NCBI RefSeq assembly: GCF_964340395.1
Contig: NC_135565.1
Coordinates: forward strand, 13,422,209 to 13,459,708
Direction of reading: 5' to 3'
Source of the DNA: Glandiceps talaboti
Lineage: Eukaryota; Hemichordata; Enteropneusta; Spengelidae
Length of the DNA stretch: 37,500 nt
The first letter of the stretch is position 1. The number at the start of each line of letters is the position of its first letter. Below, one piece after another: positions 23,333-34,509 of this stretch. A program made the translations under genes and the position numbers. The notes under the pieces were generated by a model. That model was not told where the DNA came from. It saw only the letters and a list, made by a program, of their open reading frames with translations, and ran no database searches.

Positions 23333-23500
23333 ATGTATGTATGTATGTACGTATTATGTATGTATGTATGTATGTATGTATGTATGTATGTATGTATGTA
23401 CGTATTATGTATGTATGTATGTATGTATGTATGTATGTATGTATGTATGTATGTATGTATCAAAGTTGTGTGTGTATGTACGTATTATGTATGTATGTGT
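23173..23500. repeat. (GTAT)n microsatellite
   Basis: GT and GTAT repeats with a recurring interruption GTACGTATTATG near 23347, 23398 and 23478; the first two are about 51 bases apart, which suggests internal duplication. Open frames here are low-complexity artefacts. Confidence 0.96.
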
Positions 23501-24139
23501 AGTTACGGAAAATTGCAAAATATTTACAAGCAGGTTGTCTTACCTCTTTAATTGTAGCAAAGTAATGACAGTACATTGTTTATAACATGCTAGTGAATTT
23601 TATAACACTTTAAACTTAAAAGTTTTGAACATAAATTGATAAACAAATATACCTTATATAATTACAGTCCAAATACATTTTCCATTAACAAAACAGTTCA
23701 ACAAAAGGTCATGTATAAACGTGCCTTTGTTCAAATAATGACACTTACTCCCATTTATCAAATATTGACATTAATGTTGAGAACTTTAGCCAAATTTTAA
23801 CCAATATTTTGACATGAATTTATGAGTATAGGCGTGGTAGTCTACAATGTGGTTGATGTCGCGAAATGTATATATACAATGAAGACATTGTTCAAGCGAA
23901 ATACCTCGTACTTTTTACCGCACAGGAGGCAATAGTAAATCAAACTTAGGGGGTCTACAAGACAACGTCATTAAGCCTCATGGTATAATATCATTTAGAT
24001 GCTCAACCACGTGACAAAAAAGGTGTGTTTCTTTGTAGTTTTTCCGTTCAACGTACACATGACAGAATATGTTCCTTGCCGTTATCGCGAGATCTCGCGA
24101 CCTCGCATGTCAGTGACGTGGGGCATCCTGTGACATTTC

Positions 24140-25060
24140 TTATATTGAATCATCATCGGAAGGGTGGTCTAATAATGTCAATTCTGTTTCCACGTCATCG
24201 ACATGTGCATAGCGACTCTGAGTTACATGTAGTTTGTGTTTCCCTCTCACATGAACATAGGTTGAAACAAGCCCGTACACACCCGCTATAATAAGGAGAT
24301 TTGCAGCAATATGCCAACAGTACGCAAACGTTGCAAACATTACACTGGCATGACTGTCCTCGTCCCATTTGGCGTCACTATTAGGAGGGTATAAAATATA
24401 GGCTGCCTGCCAAAACCACGTTCCCTGCACCATGATAAATAAAGTTGAGATGAACCGAAGGAGTACGTCATCTTTTCTCCAATTTTCGGCGGCTGCAGAG
24501 ATGGTATTCATAGCTATGGTAATGACAAGCATGTAATGAACGGTGATGTCCAGGAAAGTTCTTCCGTGTACGTGGAAATAAAATAACAGTCCCTCCACAA
24601 AGTATGCCAATGCGATAAAGATCTTTTCATGGTCACGTAAACCAGCGACACAAGTGCGGGCAAGAATAAGTGTAAGACCGTAAATACCAAAGAATGTGTA
24701 CATGGTGATATGCTGCCATTTATTACCAAAGATGAAAGGTCGACCCGTTTCACTGTCATCAAACATGACGACGTGTCTGTATGGAAAGCTATCCTTAGGT
24801 GGTAGTTCTACCATCACTCCGATAACCCACATACAGACGATCGTTACTCCTTCCCAAAACTCGGATGGATATGTCTTGATATTTCTCAGTCGCACTCCAT
24901 CGCTGGCTAAGACCACAGGATTTGATACTTTCCCATTTTGATGTGACGTCACGTTTGTTGTCTTCTTGGTTATCAAACGGTATGAGTATTTCATCGCCCA
25001 GTAGAATCCAACCGCAAAGAAGAAAGTTCCCGGTAGAACGTGTCCCTTCCAATTCCCCAT
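24140..25060 (-). CDS. TMEM45: TMEM45-like seven-helix membrane protein (gene 3), intronless
   Basis: A 306-residue TMEM45/DUF716 protein starting MGNWKGHVLPGTFFF. Hydrophobic segments lie near residues 8-25, 70-85, 117-135, 146-163, 170-190, 198-223 and 238-268. Conserved stretches: PSEFWEGV (65-72), VELPPKDSFPYRH (84-96), GNKWQH, YTFFGIYG, EKIFIALAYFVEGLLFYFHVHGR (145-167), VQGTWFWQ and FAYCWHIAAN. The acidic tail VETELTLLDHPSDDD matches genes 1 and 2. The ATG has A at -3 and G at +4. One exon, no frameshift. It keeps the family consensus better than gene 2. A TATA-like run lies on the minus strand near 25228-25233, about 170 bases upstream, but is weak evidence. Molecular function is unknown. 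Confidence 0.95.
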   Translation of the reverse strand: MGNWKGHVLPGTFFFAVGFYWAMKYSYRLITKKTTNVTSHQNGKVSNPVVLASDGVRLRNIKTYPSEFWEGVTIVCMWVIGVMVELPPKDSFPYRHVVMFDDSETGRPFIFGNKWQHITMYTFFGIYGLTLILARTCVAGLRDHEKIFIALAYFVEGLLFYFHVHGRTFLDITVHYMLVITIAMNTISAAAENWRKDDVLLRFISTLFIMVQGTWFWQAAYILYPPNSDAKWDEDSHASVMFATFAYCWHIAANLLIIAGVYGLVSTYVHVRGKHKLHVTQSRYAHVDDVETELTLLDHPSDDDSI

Positions 25061-25748
25061 ATTTGATGATTACACCACACCGTGCACTAGGTGATACCAA
25101 CGAGTCTGTAACCTTCCACGGACTGATCTCCCCCTGTCACGGCAGAACCGTCTCCTAAACAAGGCGGTACGCATGCCACTGTCACCTTTTTTTCACGCCT
25201 ATTCGTAAATCAGAATAGAGTGACAGATATATATTCCGAGGGAGTGGTCAAAACTCTCGTGGGCGGGCTGTGTGTGATTAGTACGAATGTGTACTTCCCA
25301 ACACCTGAGAGTTTCGAATTTAGACAGACAATATAAACAAAACCGCCACACAACCCTTAAAAGGGATCGATTTCATATGTCAACAGTATCTATCTTATCG
25401 TCATGGTAACACATGATTATGATAATTGAAATTGCACAGTATAGCGATAACAACACACGACGTCACTACATATGTGTTCAGTGACTGGGCGTGGACGTTT
25501 TAGTCATATTTAAAGATAAGCTTGCAAGAGTTATTGATAATGTAGTGAATACAACATACCCAACGAATGACGTTTACCAAGGAATGTGTTTAAAAACAGA
25601 AAGGTTTATAAGTAAACTGTCTTCGATATTACAGAATACAAGATAATTTGTTCAGACATGTTCAAGTACTAGTATATCAGTATACGTGCTAATAGCTAGA
25701 TTGATATTATGCAATTAACACAACAAAGAAGCGGCCGCAAATGCTCGA

Positions 25749-26169
25749 ATGGGCTATGCGATACGATCGCTGGTGGCGCTATTTCACAATCTCAGCGTCA
25801 CAGAGCGTGGAAAACAAACTCGGTGATCTTGAATGCGTATGAAACAAAAGAGGAAAAAACTTTGACAGCAATCAGTCTTCGACATCATTGAATATCAAAC
25901 GAATTTTGTGGACCTCTACAATCACTAGTTTGTGTGCTAATTGATCGATATAGAAGTGATTCAAAATGCTCACATTCACTATTGTTATTTTGCTAGACGA
26001 CATGCTCGTGAAACATAGTCTGGTTTTAAAACTTAAAAAAGAGCGTCTGCAAACACCTTAAAATGGCAGTTTTTCAGTCAGTTCCAACAAATAAACACTC
26101 ACAAATTAAATGGTCGAGTGAACTATGAGATATGGTCGCTGATGGCGCTCTTCTGCAATCTCAGCGTCA
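25749..26169 (+). repeat. Diverged direct duplication (two 60-base copies)
   Basis: 25749-25808 and 26110-26169 share GTCGAGTGAACTATG-like starts, TCGCTGGTGGCGCT or TCGCTGATGGCGCT, and CAATCTCAGCGTCACA. The copies are about 360 bases apart and lie 0.7-1.1 kb upstream of the start of TMEM45-like gene 3. They could be remnants of a repeat or duplicated regulatory sequence. Confidence 0.75.
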
Positions 26170-26304
26170 CATTTATTAACAAACCTCGAGCGGTGTGTAC
26201 TACCTCAGACCACGTACGTAGCGGACACATTTTCTCACATTTTGTTGCAAGTTTCATTGACTGGGCCAATTTGAAACCAAGGTAACGTAAGTAGTTTTTT
26301 TCCC

Positions 26305-26307
<3 letters not shown>

Positions 26308-26355
<48 letters not shown>

Positions 26356-26448
26356 TTGTTGTTGTTGCTGTTGCTGTTGCTGCTGCTGCTGCTGCTGCTG
26401 TTGTTGTTGTTGTTGTTGTTGCTGCTGCTGTTTTGTTGTTGTTGTTGC

Positions 26449-26485
<37 letters not shown>
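26308..26485. repeat. TTG/CTG trinucleotide microsatellite
   Basis: A mixed (TTG)n and (CTG)n array of about 59 triplets. On the minus strand it reads as polyglutamine, but the flanks show no coding character. Confidence 0.95.
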
Positions 26486-26486
<1 letters not shown>

Positions 26487-27361
26487 TAAATAATGTTGTG
26501 ACAGTCCTAATAAATTGTTAAGACAAAAAATAAAGTTGTGTGTTTTCGATAGCCCGGCCAATATATTTAGTTCAAACTGCCGATCCCATTTGTAAAATTT
26601 TAAATTCGAAAAAAGCAACATGATGAGACTAGAAGTAGTTTACCTTTTCGCCATCCATGTACACCTGTGTTCATACTCAGTTGATGCCACTGGACGTCAT
26701 TCGAGTAAGAGACGATTGCACAATGTCGCACAAGCTCAATAAAACGAACATCTTTCGTTTACGACCAAAAAAACCATCCCCTTCCCCTAAATATTCACAA
26801 GTGTGACATGACACGTTTATTGATGAAAATTGTAGCAGTCACAACAATCAATGCAATGTAAAAAACGTGATGGTAAACACGAAGTTCCAACCTTATGAAC
26901 CTGTTTACTTCTAAAGATGATGGTAAACATATCAAAATACTACCATAAACCCCGCACTGGTTATAAGTGCGAAAATGAGCTCATCTATCGCATTGACGCC
27001 AGAAACCCCCCCCCCCCCCCAATGAACGAAGTTCTCTTGTTGAACTTGTGTTACATTGTACGATCGTCCCTAATTTTGTTTTAACTATCATGGCAAAACA
27101 ATTCTGACAACTTTTTGAGGGTCGCGGTAAATTGTCAAGGACAAAGAAGAAGATCGAGGGAAAAAAACGAATTAACAGCGAACAATGGAGTTATCTGTAA
27201 CATTTTTTTAATGATACAGTGCTTTCTCCATTCTGCATGATTGAAATGAAACCTATACTGCAAAAGTACCTTTTTGCGTCTGTGACCTTAAATACAATGT
27301 AATTGGAACTAATGTTATACTAGATCAGTTGAGATATGGAATGAAGTGCGGCCAGTTCGTG

Positions 27362-27363
<2 letters not shown>

Positions 27364-27410
<47 letters not shown>
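27364..27410. repeat. (CA)n microsatellite
   Basis: An uninterrupted CA array of about 23 units. Confidence 0.97.
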
Positions 27411-27413
<3 letters not shown>

Positions 27414-27716
27414 CACACCATAGGTAACCATATACTCTATGGATTAACAAAGTGACAAACATACGCAGTCATCGTACTTCTCCCCAAAGAAGCGAAGACA
27501 TAGTATAGCTTCTGACTACTATTTTTGCCTTTACAATTTGTTTCAGTTCACATACGGGTCATTAAAATGTGTGGTCGTGAAATAAGGTGTTTGTTTGTTC
27601 ATGAACCATGAACATGTCGTTGATTGTACACAGCTTTGACCTTACAAGTCACTCTGAGCATGGAAGTATCACTCACATGGATGATATCCTCCCGGGAAGG
27701 CTTAGTGATCCCATGG

Positions 27717-27757
27717 AAATAGAACCGACTGTACACTTCCATGGTAGTCGGCTATTT
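27717..27757. repeat. Stem-loop
   Basis: AAATAG-AA-CCGACT pairs with AGTCGGCTATTT, the only defect being two extra bases on the left arm. The loop contains CTTCCATGG. Confidence 0.6.
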
Positions 27758-28131
27758 TGTACACGATTAATACTAGTATACCGATGGTGGCGACCTACAA
27801 GAACACGTGAACATGTGTATGAGACAACGGTACAAACATCGACCAACCACTACCACGAATTTTAATCAGACTGTACACCACAAAAGCGGTCGCTATTAGC
27901 ATTATAATGCTGTATATGTCTGTCTATACTATAGACTAGATAAGTTTACACTTCGGTTGGCTGTTACTTTTTTTGCCATGTGCGCCTTCATTCAAAAATT
28001 GTGAAAACATTTTATTTCACCGTTATTTCGGTTGTTTAGATATTTAATTATTAAGAAATATTACATAATCGTGATGCCATTCTCGTAATCAGCTTATTTT
28101 TCTTCTGATACATCGAAAAATCTTGGCGGCG

Positions 28132-28174
28132 CGTCTTGGACGGTGCCGTAAAAGAGGGTGTGGTTTTTTACGAC
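28132..28174 (+). repeat. Two-hairpin dispersed element, copy B
   Basis: Stem 1 is CGTC-TTG-GACG (28132-28142). Stem 2 is GCCGTAAAA (28145-28153) with TTTTACGAC (28166-28174), one C-A mismatch. It is preceded by CTTGGCGGC, also found in copy A. Confidence 0.65.
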
Positions 28175-29067
28175 GATGCATGATAATAGAATAGTCGACT
28201 GCTATATTTAACAGTAGCGAAATTAGGGTTTTAATTGACGTATATAGATCGAAAACAAACCGTGTTGCAACAATATTTTCTTTATAAACCGTGAGAGTGG
28301 AAACAACTACATGTACGTATTCAGATAGATTTTACATCATAATGCATAATACGACCGTTCATCTCTACGGCACTTTTTGAGCACGCGTTCATATCATGCA
28401 TGGTGTTCATGTTTGGTAAAACGTGAGTTCATGTAAAGTGCAGTCGTGAAAAAAAAATCCCAGGAAATTTTCCAAATGTGTGTATATTATTATCACATCT
28501 GTAACCCTGTTGACGACTTTTTGATGTTTACCACAGTTTAATGACATTTGTGAGTTTCATGGAATTAAACGACTCTGCGACTCTAAACGACAGTGATATG
28601 AGTTTTATCAAACTCGAGGTTTGACAGCAGATAACCCACGACTGTGAAAACGCCGCTGCGTACACACAGTTCTTTGTGCATGTGATTCCACGCTCTGTTC
28701 ACGCTACCTGCGCATGCATTGTAAGCTCGAGGGGGGAGGGAATTGTGTACACAATTTGACAAATCGACGCCTTTACATCATAAGTCTAAAATGACTTTAT
28801 CTTTGTAAGCAAATAAAACAAAAACATATGTTTTGCATTTAAGACGACATTTTCATTATTTTAATGAAAGCACATACGTCTTAGGTACATCTACTTTGCC
28901 AACCACCCCTACAATTAAATGGTATAGTCTTTTCTTATGCGAGCACGCACTCAATATGGGTTTAACATGTGAATCGCTCGCTTTTTTCCATGATAGTATG
29001 TATGGGAAAGCGCGCCAAGATATTTAGTTTACCGATAGTCAGCAGTGAAAGTAACAACTCTTTAAGG

Positions 29068-29194
29068 ATGGCGGATTTGACAGCAAATATTTCTTCCCTG
29101 CAAGAACAACTCAACGATGTTTCCAAGTCACTTGCAGCCCTGGAGACCAACACGGATCACTTTTTTCTCGTTGTTATGGGATGTCTTATTTTCT
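29068..29194 (+). CDS. amt: Amt exon 1
   Basis: Residues 1-42 and one base of codon 43. It holds the polar N-terminus with a short heptad-like stretch ([17 protein letters not shown]) and the start of helix 1 ([11 protein letters not shown]). Donor T|GTGAGT. The N-terminus could start upstream at 28990. Confidence 0.88.
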
Positions 29195-32100
29195 GTGAGT
29201 ATGAATGAACGCCTCCAACTCAGTCTATATCAGTAAGCTTATTTCTTTGTCAAATACGCCGGAAATCCCTCACATTGCTTGAAAATATCGCCCTTCCTTT
29301 TTTCCCTGCCGTAAAAGTCGAGAAAAATGTTTTATATCTTCTATCTCTCGTGATCTCGCACTTTATTTTCAAAATATTGATTTGTTTATTTGTGATTCGC
29401 TTCTCGAGAATTTTTTTGACTCTGTGAGTAGAAATATTCTTTTCTAAATCATTCAAGGCCTTGACCGCTGAAACATTACCTGTGTCACCCGATTCCTTGA
29501 CTACTGAAACGCTCACCACGCATTGCTTATTCCCCGGTATGGTGGAAATTTTATCCTGTACTGTGTCGGAACCCAAAACAACGCTTAATAATTATGCAAT
29601 GAATTGTGTCTCGGATTATTTTTAAAGAAATCGTTATAATGTATTTTAATGTATATTACGTATTTTCCCCCATTTTTTTTCTTTTGTCGGTTTCGGCCCT
29701 GTTCTTACACTTAAAAAAATCATTTTCCCTGTTTTCACGGAACCTATTTTTTAGTACATAAACTTATTTTAAAACCAACTTCAAGTCAGACATTTTTTTT
29801 ACAAATTGAAGTCCGTTGTCAGTTTAGATCGGCCTACTCGGTTTTCTGTCGTAAAAAAGCAGCATACTTTTAAAGATTTCATTGCATCATCCATTTTCTC
29901 TTCGTATTTCGTTTGAGCGAGATGAAACTAATTAATATTATATAACCATTTTACCCATTTGGGTATTCAAAATCTAAATTCCAACCTAGTAAGCAAACGA
30001 AATAATCATACAACATATTTGGAGTTAATAGAACAATTGAAAAAAAAGGCTCTCATTTCGTAACGATCTAGACTCATGATACCGTCAAACCATAAAGTAG
30101 ATTACAGTCAGTATTCATCAAATATGCCTACCCTATTAAAGTATGTTTGCGTCCAGGGGCCAAGATACAGCATGCCGCACCGTATTTGTTCACTAATTTG
30201 GATAGAAACCATGACTGTGAAGTAACTTCTGGACCCGACCATTTTTAGGCTAAATATTGCGGCACCTCAAACACGGTGTGATGTCTATGATTACGACAGA
30301 CCGCGGTATATAATATGCCTTTTCACCCATAATACGCTCTTCTGACGACCAATATTCTAAGTATTCTCCCGTCAAAATTAGATCCACGTTGAAAGTTTTC
30401 CAGTGAAAAATGATTTACTAAGGTTGTTTTGCTGAAATTGGAGCCGATGTTAAAATTAAGGTAGATCTCTTATATAACACGCGAATAGACTCTGAAAATA
30501 TGTTTGCGAAATACTAAATAGTTTTCGAGCAAACCAAGTCTTGGATATAAAATTGATGTTGTCTTATGAACCGTGACAAAAGAGGGACTGTGTAGTGACT
30601 TTGAATGATATTATTCAGATCTTCGAATTGGTATAAATTTCACTCTGTTTATGATCTGACCAAGACGGTATCGTACGTTGCTCTCAGCGCAATGGTCTGC
30701 CGTTCTTTAGTTTTAACATAGAAGTATTTCCATGGTTTTAATTACGAAGATATCTCATGTTTCGCGCCTTTTTCAAAACAAAGACAACCCGCCACATTTC
30801 ACCTCAGACAGACAAAACATTCCCAAGAAGAAAAGAAAAGACGCCGTATTGACACTAGTTAACATATTGTAATACATCACTCACAATGCAAGGTGTCGGA
30901 CAAGGTCAAGAAGAAGATAATACCGTCCGTGAAATTACGTAATCGCTTTAAAAGGGTCACCTCCCATACCTGACAGTGTATCTCTATCAGTCTGTTCATA
31001 GTACACCAGCATTCAGGCTTTGTTTGTCTTTGTTTAACCGCATAGTCTCCCCCTCCACTGTCTATGGTTTAACCATGGACCCTACACCAACGTAGGGTCT
31101 ATGGTTTAACCATGGAAGGTGGGTGGTACTTCCCATTCTTGCAAGCCAGAGTTTTAATAATGTGGGAGGCTCGTTAAGAACGTTGCCGTAAAACAGGCCG
31201 TGGTTTGCGACGATGGGTACTTCCATGGTTTAACAAACTGTTCGAATTGCAAACATAACGTACTGTTTTCAAGCGAAGTGTGCTTAACCTTTCAATATTT
31301 GATAAAAAATTTAATTTTTAAAAAAGAAATCTGGGGACAGTATCATGGTGTTCCATATGCCCTGAAATCAGCGAGATAGTGTATCTACCTCCATGGCGAT
31401 ATCAAGCGCAACGAACTCTGGCTTACGAGAATGAAACTCTGGCTTACAATAATCGCTTCCTCTATGTATCTATAATGATATAGTCTACGAAAATACTTCA
31501 TGACTTCTTGGGCAATATAAATAAAAAATAATAAAGGATGATGAAGAGCGTATGTTCTCCAGAGAGTTCCGTGCCATGCGCGCTAATCCCTGCAACGGAT
31601 ATATAGTGACACAGCAACCCATATCTGGTTCGCAAACAATCCATTGAAACCTCTGTAAGCAGCGCATATAATTATACCTGCACTGGCTGCAACTGAGACA
31701 TTTTGTTCATCAAATAACCAAATATGTATTTCAGAAAAATTGCTCAATTACTTCTAAAAATAAAGACATTGTATTTGTTAAGTAGTGGTCAATATTACCT
31801 GTAGGTAGCGTAGTGGCAAGTTTTACATTTTTAGCGCGAGCTCTGTTTTAAACCATGTTAGAATTGTGATAGTTGTAACGGCTGTATCATTTTTCGATCA
31901 GACAACCACAATAAATTCACTGAAAATTGTTAAAAAACCAATACTTAGACACTGCACTGTACATGTTAATCAGTGGTCGATATTATCCATACGCTGACAG
32001 AAACAGTGATCGCCGTTGAGGGCGCTGAATTTGGATCCAAAAATCAATTTGATTTGATTCATCGTGTATACAACTACAAACATTACGTTTATCAATACTG

Positions 32101-33673
32101 TTCAGGGTGTATGACATTATGAGTAATGTATTTTACATAACAAAAGAGTTTCAAAAACGCCCCAGTTATAGCTATTGAAGCATTCACATTGCAAGATGTA
32201 TCCACAGGGAACAGCAGGCATGTAATTGATTGATCAATCCCTATGCCGTATCCTACACTTTTTATCAGCATTTAGTACTGTTATCAGTTTGATTAGTTTA
32301 AAGTAAAATGTTGACACTGACTGGGTTTTTTTTTCTTTCCAGTTTTGCAATGTGGATTCGCATTTCTCGAGGCTGGATCTGTACGAAGTAAGAACACGAC
32401 CAATATATTGATCAAGAACGTGCTGGATGTCTGTAAGTAGAAATAAACCTACTCTCAATTATTACTTGTGTTTTATGCACTTTTGTTTGTTTGTTGGTTT
32501 GTTTGTTTGTTTGTTATTTTTGTATTGAGTCTTTTCTGTCTTTGCATATAATCATACATTTCATTCTTATTAAAATCACTAATTTTCAAATGGTTGATTT
32601 CCTTTTTAAAAAAACGCTATTTTTTTCCGATTTATCCAAGTTACATCGGCTGCATCTGGTTCTAAACAACCACTAGTTGCAGTCTATTTTTCACTAAACT
32701 ATGCTGTTTGAATATTAGTTAGTTCGTAGATTCGGTCGAAAGTGTATGTTACTGAACAAAATGGTTTCTATGGTGTTACAGGTGTAGGTGCCATGATATA
32801 CTGGGCCATGGGTTACGCATTCGCGTTCGGGGAAGGAAATTGGTTTATTGGATCACGCAATTTTTTCTTCGAGGACTTCAGCTCGGACATGTTATCTCAC
32901 TGGTTCTTTCACTTCGTCTTTGCGGCAACTGCTACAACTATTGTATCAGGTGCTATGGCAGAGCGAACAGAGTTCGGTGCTTACCTGATCTACAGTGTCA
33001 TAATTACTGGTTAGTATGTTGTTGTTTTTCAAGTTAAATGCATCACACAATTCTCGTTACCTGCAATAGCTTTTTACCTCAAGCTAGGGGGTCAAAATAT
33101 GATAAGAAGGTCGACTTATTTTCACGCGCGCCTATAGTAATGCATGTGAAGCGCGTGGAGCTGAAGTTATGGTGTCAACCAACACATCGAATGTTTGTTA
33201 TTTTCATGATGTGCCTAAGCAGTAATATTCTATTTCAGGTACCTAGAATTAAAACTTCACACCAGAACTGCTACCTAATCTGAAAGACAGATACATCATT
33301 TTCGTGAAAGAGGGTGGTAAAATCGTTACAATGCCAAATTATTAAGTTGCTAGAAATAAAAACAAATTTCATAATTTTACCTACAGGATTTATTTACCCT
33401 GTCGTAAGTCACTGGGCCTGGTCGGATAATGGATGGCTTTTGGTTGGTCCAGGTGACGGGATCACATACCAGGTACGTCAACTACTATATCATCGTCTGA
33501 CCGCATGACGGCGTGCTACAAATCTCCCAAGTTGGAGAGGAATACGAGTGCAAACGTCGGACTGGAATATTAGGCGATAACTCTGGAATCGCTGAACTTA
33601 TGTAATGACTATTGCGTGTAGATTTGAATGATTTGAGTTATAATACGTTTCTGGAATGAAAAGTTAAAATCCG

Positions 33674-33724
<51 letters not shown>

Positions 33725-34436
33725 ATGAAATGCTGGAGATAAAGGTATTGCGCTTTCAGAAACATCGACTATTCCTTACAAAGACGTAAGGGGGGGGGGG
33801 CAGTTCAGTAACAATCTTCCTGCCAGTTGTAGGGACTAGACAAAAAATTGCAGAGGGAGGGATCTTTGTTTTTTCAAAAGTTCATTGCAAAGATTGGCCC
33901 TACCCCAAAATATTGCACAAAAATGAAATAACATCTCCCTCCCTCCTCTAAATATCACTGGGGGGGGGGGATGTTGACCCTCTCCCAAACGTTTGTACTC
34001 TTCTCTGGAAAATGGTGACTACCATTGAAAAAAATATTTGTTCTCGCCCCTGTGATTTATAGCCAATCGCTTAATCGCTGTATGTCTGTTTGCAAATTGA
34101 ATCATGACGAATACTGTATTCACTTTTCCTTCATCGTTGTTCTGACAGGACTTTGCTGGTAGTGGTGTGGTACATACTGTCGGTGGTACGGCAGCGCTGG
34201 TCGGTGCAGCCATCTTGGGACCAAGGATTGGACGATTTGAGAACGGTAAACCAGTCAACATATCAGGACATACTGTACCGGTAAGCCAATGACAATATCC
34301 GTAGTGAATCTCCAGTCTTGCTTTGAAAAAGATATCTCTTAGACCGTAGAGTTAATGGTTTCTACGTTACATGTGTCTCTACCATTGTCAGTATTAGTGA
34401 ATTTGTTATCAATATGACCTTCACTATTCCAACTTG

Positions 34437-34509
<73 letters not shown>

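Larger units (their letters stand above)
16799..24139. other. Intergenic region between TMEM45-like genes 2 and 3
   Basis: The first 80 bases are a gene 2 leader homologous to that of gene 3. Beyond lie a possible orphan exon (17249-17403), the right copy of the duplicated block (18705-19310), a long hairpin (19572-19629), TTTTG, CACATR and GTAT microsatellites, copy 2 of the MITE-like family (about 22067-22411) and a 14-base C run (22543-22556). No other coding region is supported. Confidence 0.6.
25061..28989. other. Intergenic region between TMEM45-like gene 3 and Amt
   Basis: The first 80 bases are homologous to the leader of gene 2. Further on are a diverged 60-base direct duplication (25749-25808 and 26110-26169), a TTG/CTG array (26308-26485), a 15-base C run (27006-27020), a CA microsatellite (27364-27410), a stem-loop (27717-27757) and copy B of the two-hairpin element (28132-28174). 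I see no gene. Confidence 0.6.
29195..32342 (+). other. Amt intron 1 (3.1 kb)
   Basis: The longest Amt intron. It ends ttttttctttccag. Inside are an inverted repeat (31061-31116), a possible TIR-bounded unit (31134-31433) with copy C of the two-hairpin element, and a segment (31905-32080) that resembles 22600-22790. The first kilobase and 30000-31000 hold nothing I recognise. Confidence 0.85.

Noticed and set aside
23175-23585. Open frames rich in Met-Tyr-Val-Cys and Ile-His-Thr-Tyr
   Set aside because: Products of the GTAT microsatellite.
24514-25100. Overlapping open frames inside TMEM45-like gene 3 on both strands
   Set aside because: Shadows of the real coding frame; the same occurs in genes 1 and 2.
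26235-26621. Minus-strand open frame with a polyglutamine tract
   Set aside because: The frame exists only because of the TTG/CTG microsatellite. Flanking residues show no domain, and a leucine-repeat frame is open on the other strand.
27608-27865. 85-codon plus-strand frame
   Set aside because: It overlaps a stem-loop, has no family motif and no supporting splice sites.
29250-29576. 108-codon minus-strand frame inside Amt intron 1
   Set aside because: It has no ATG, since its apparent start is TTG, and I see no family motif or splice context. The composition is protein-like, so it is worth one database search, but I do not call it.
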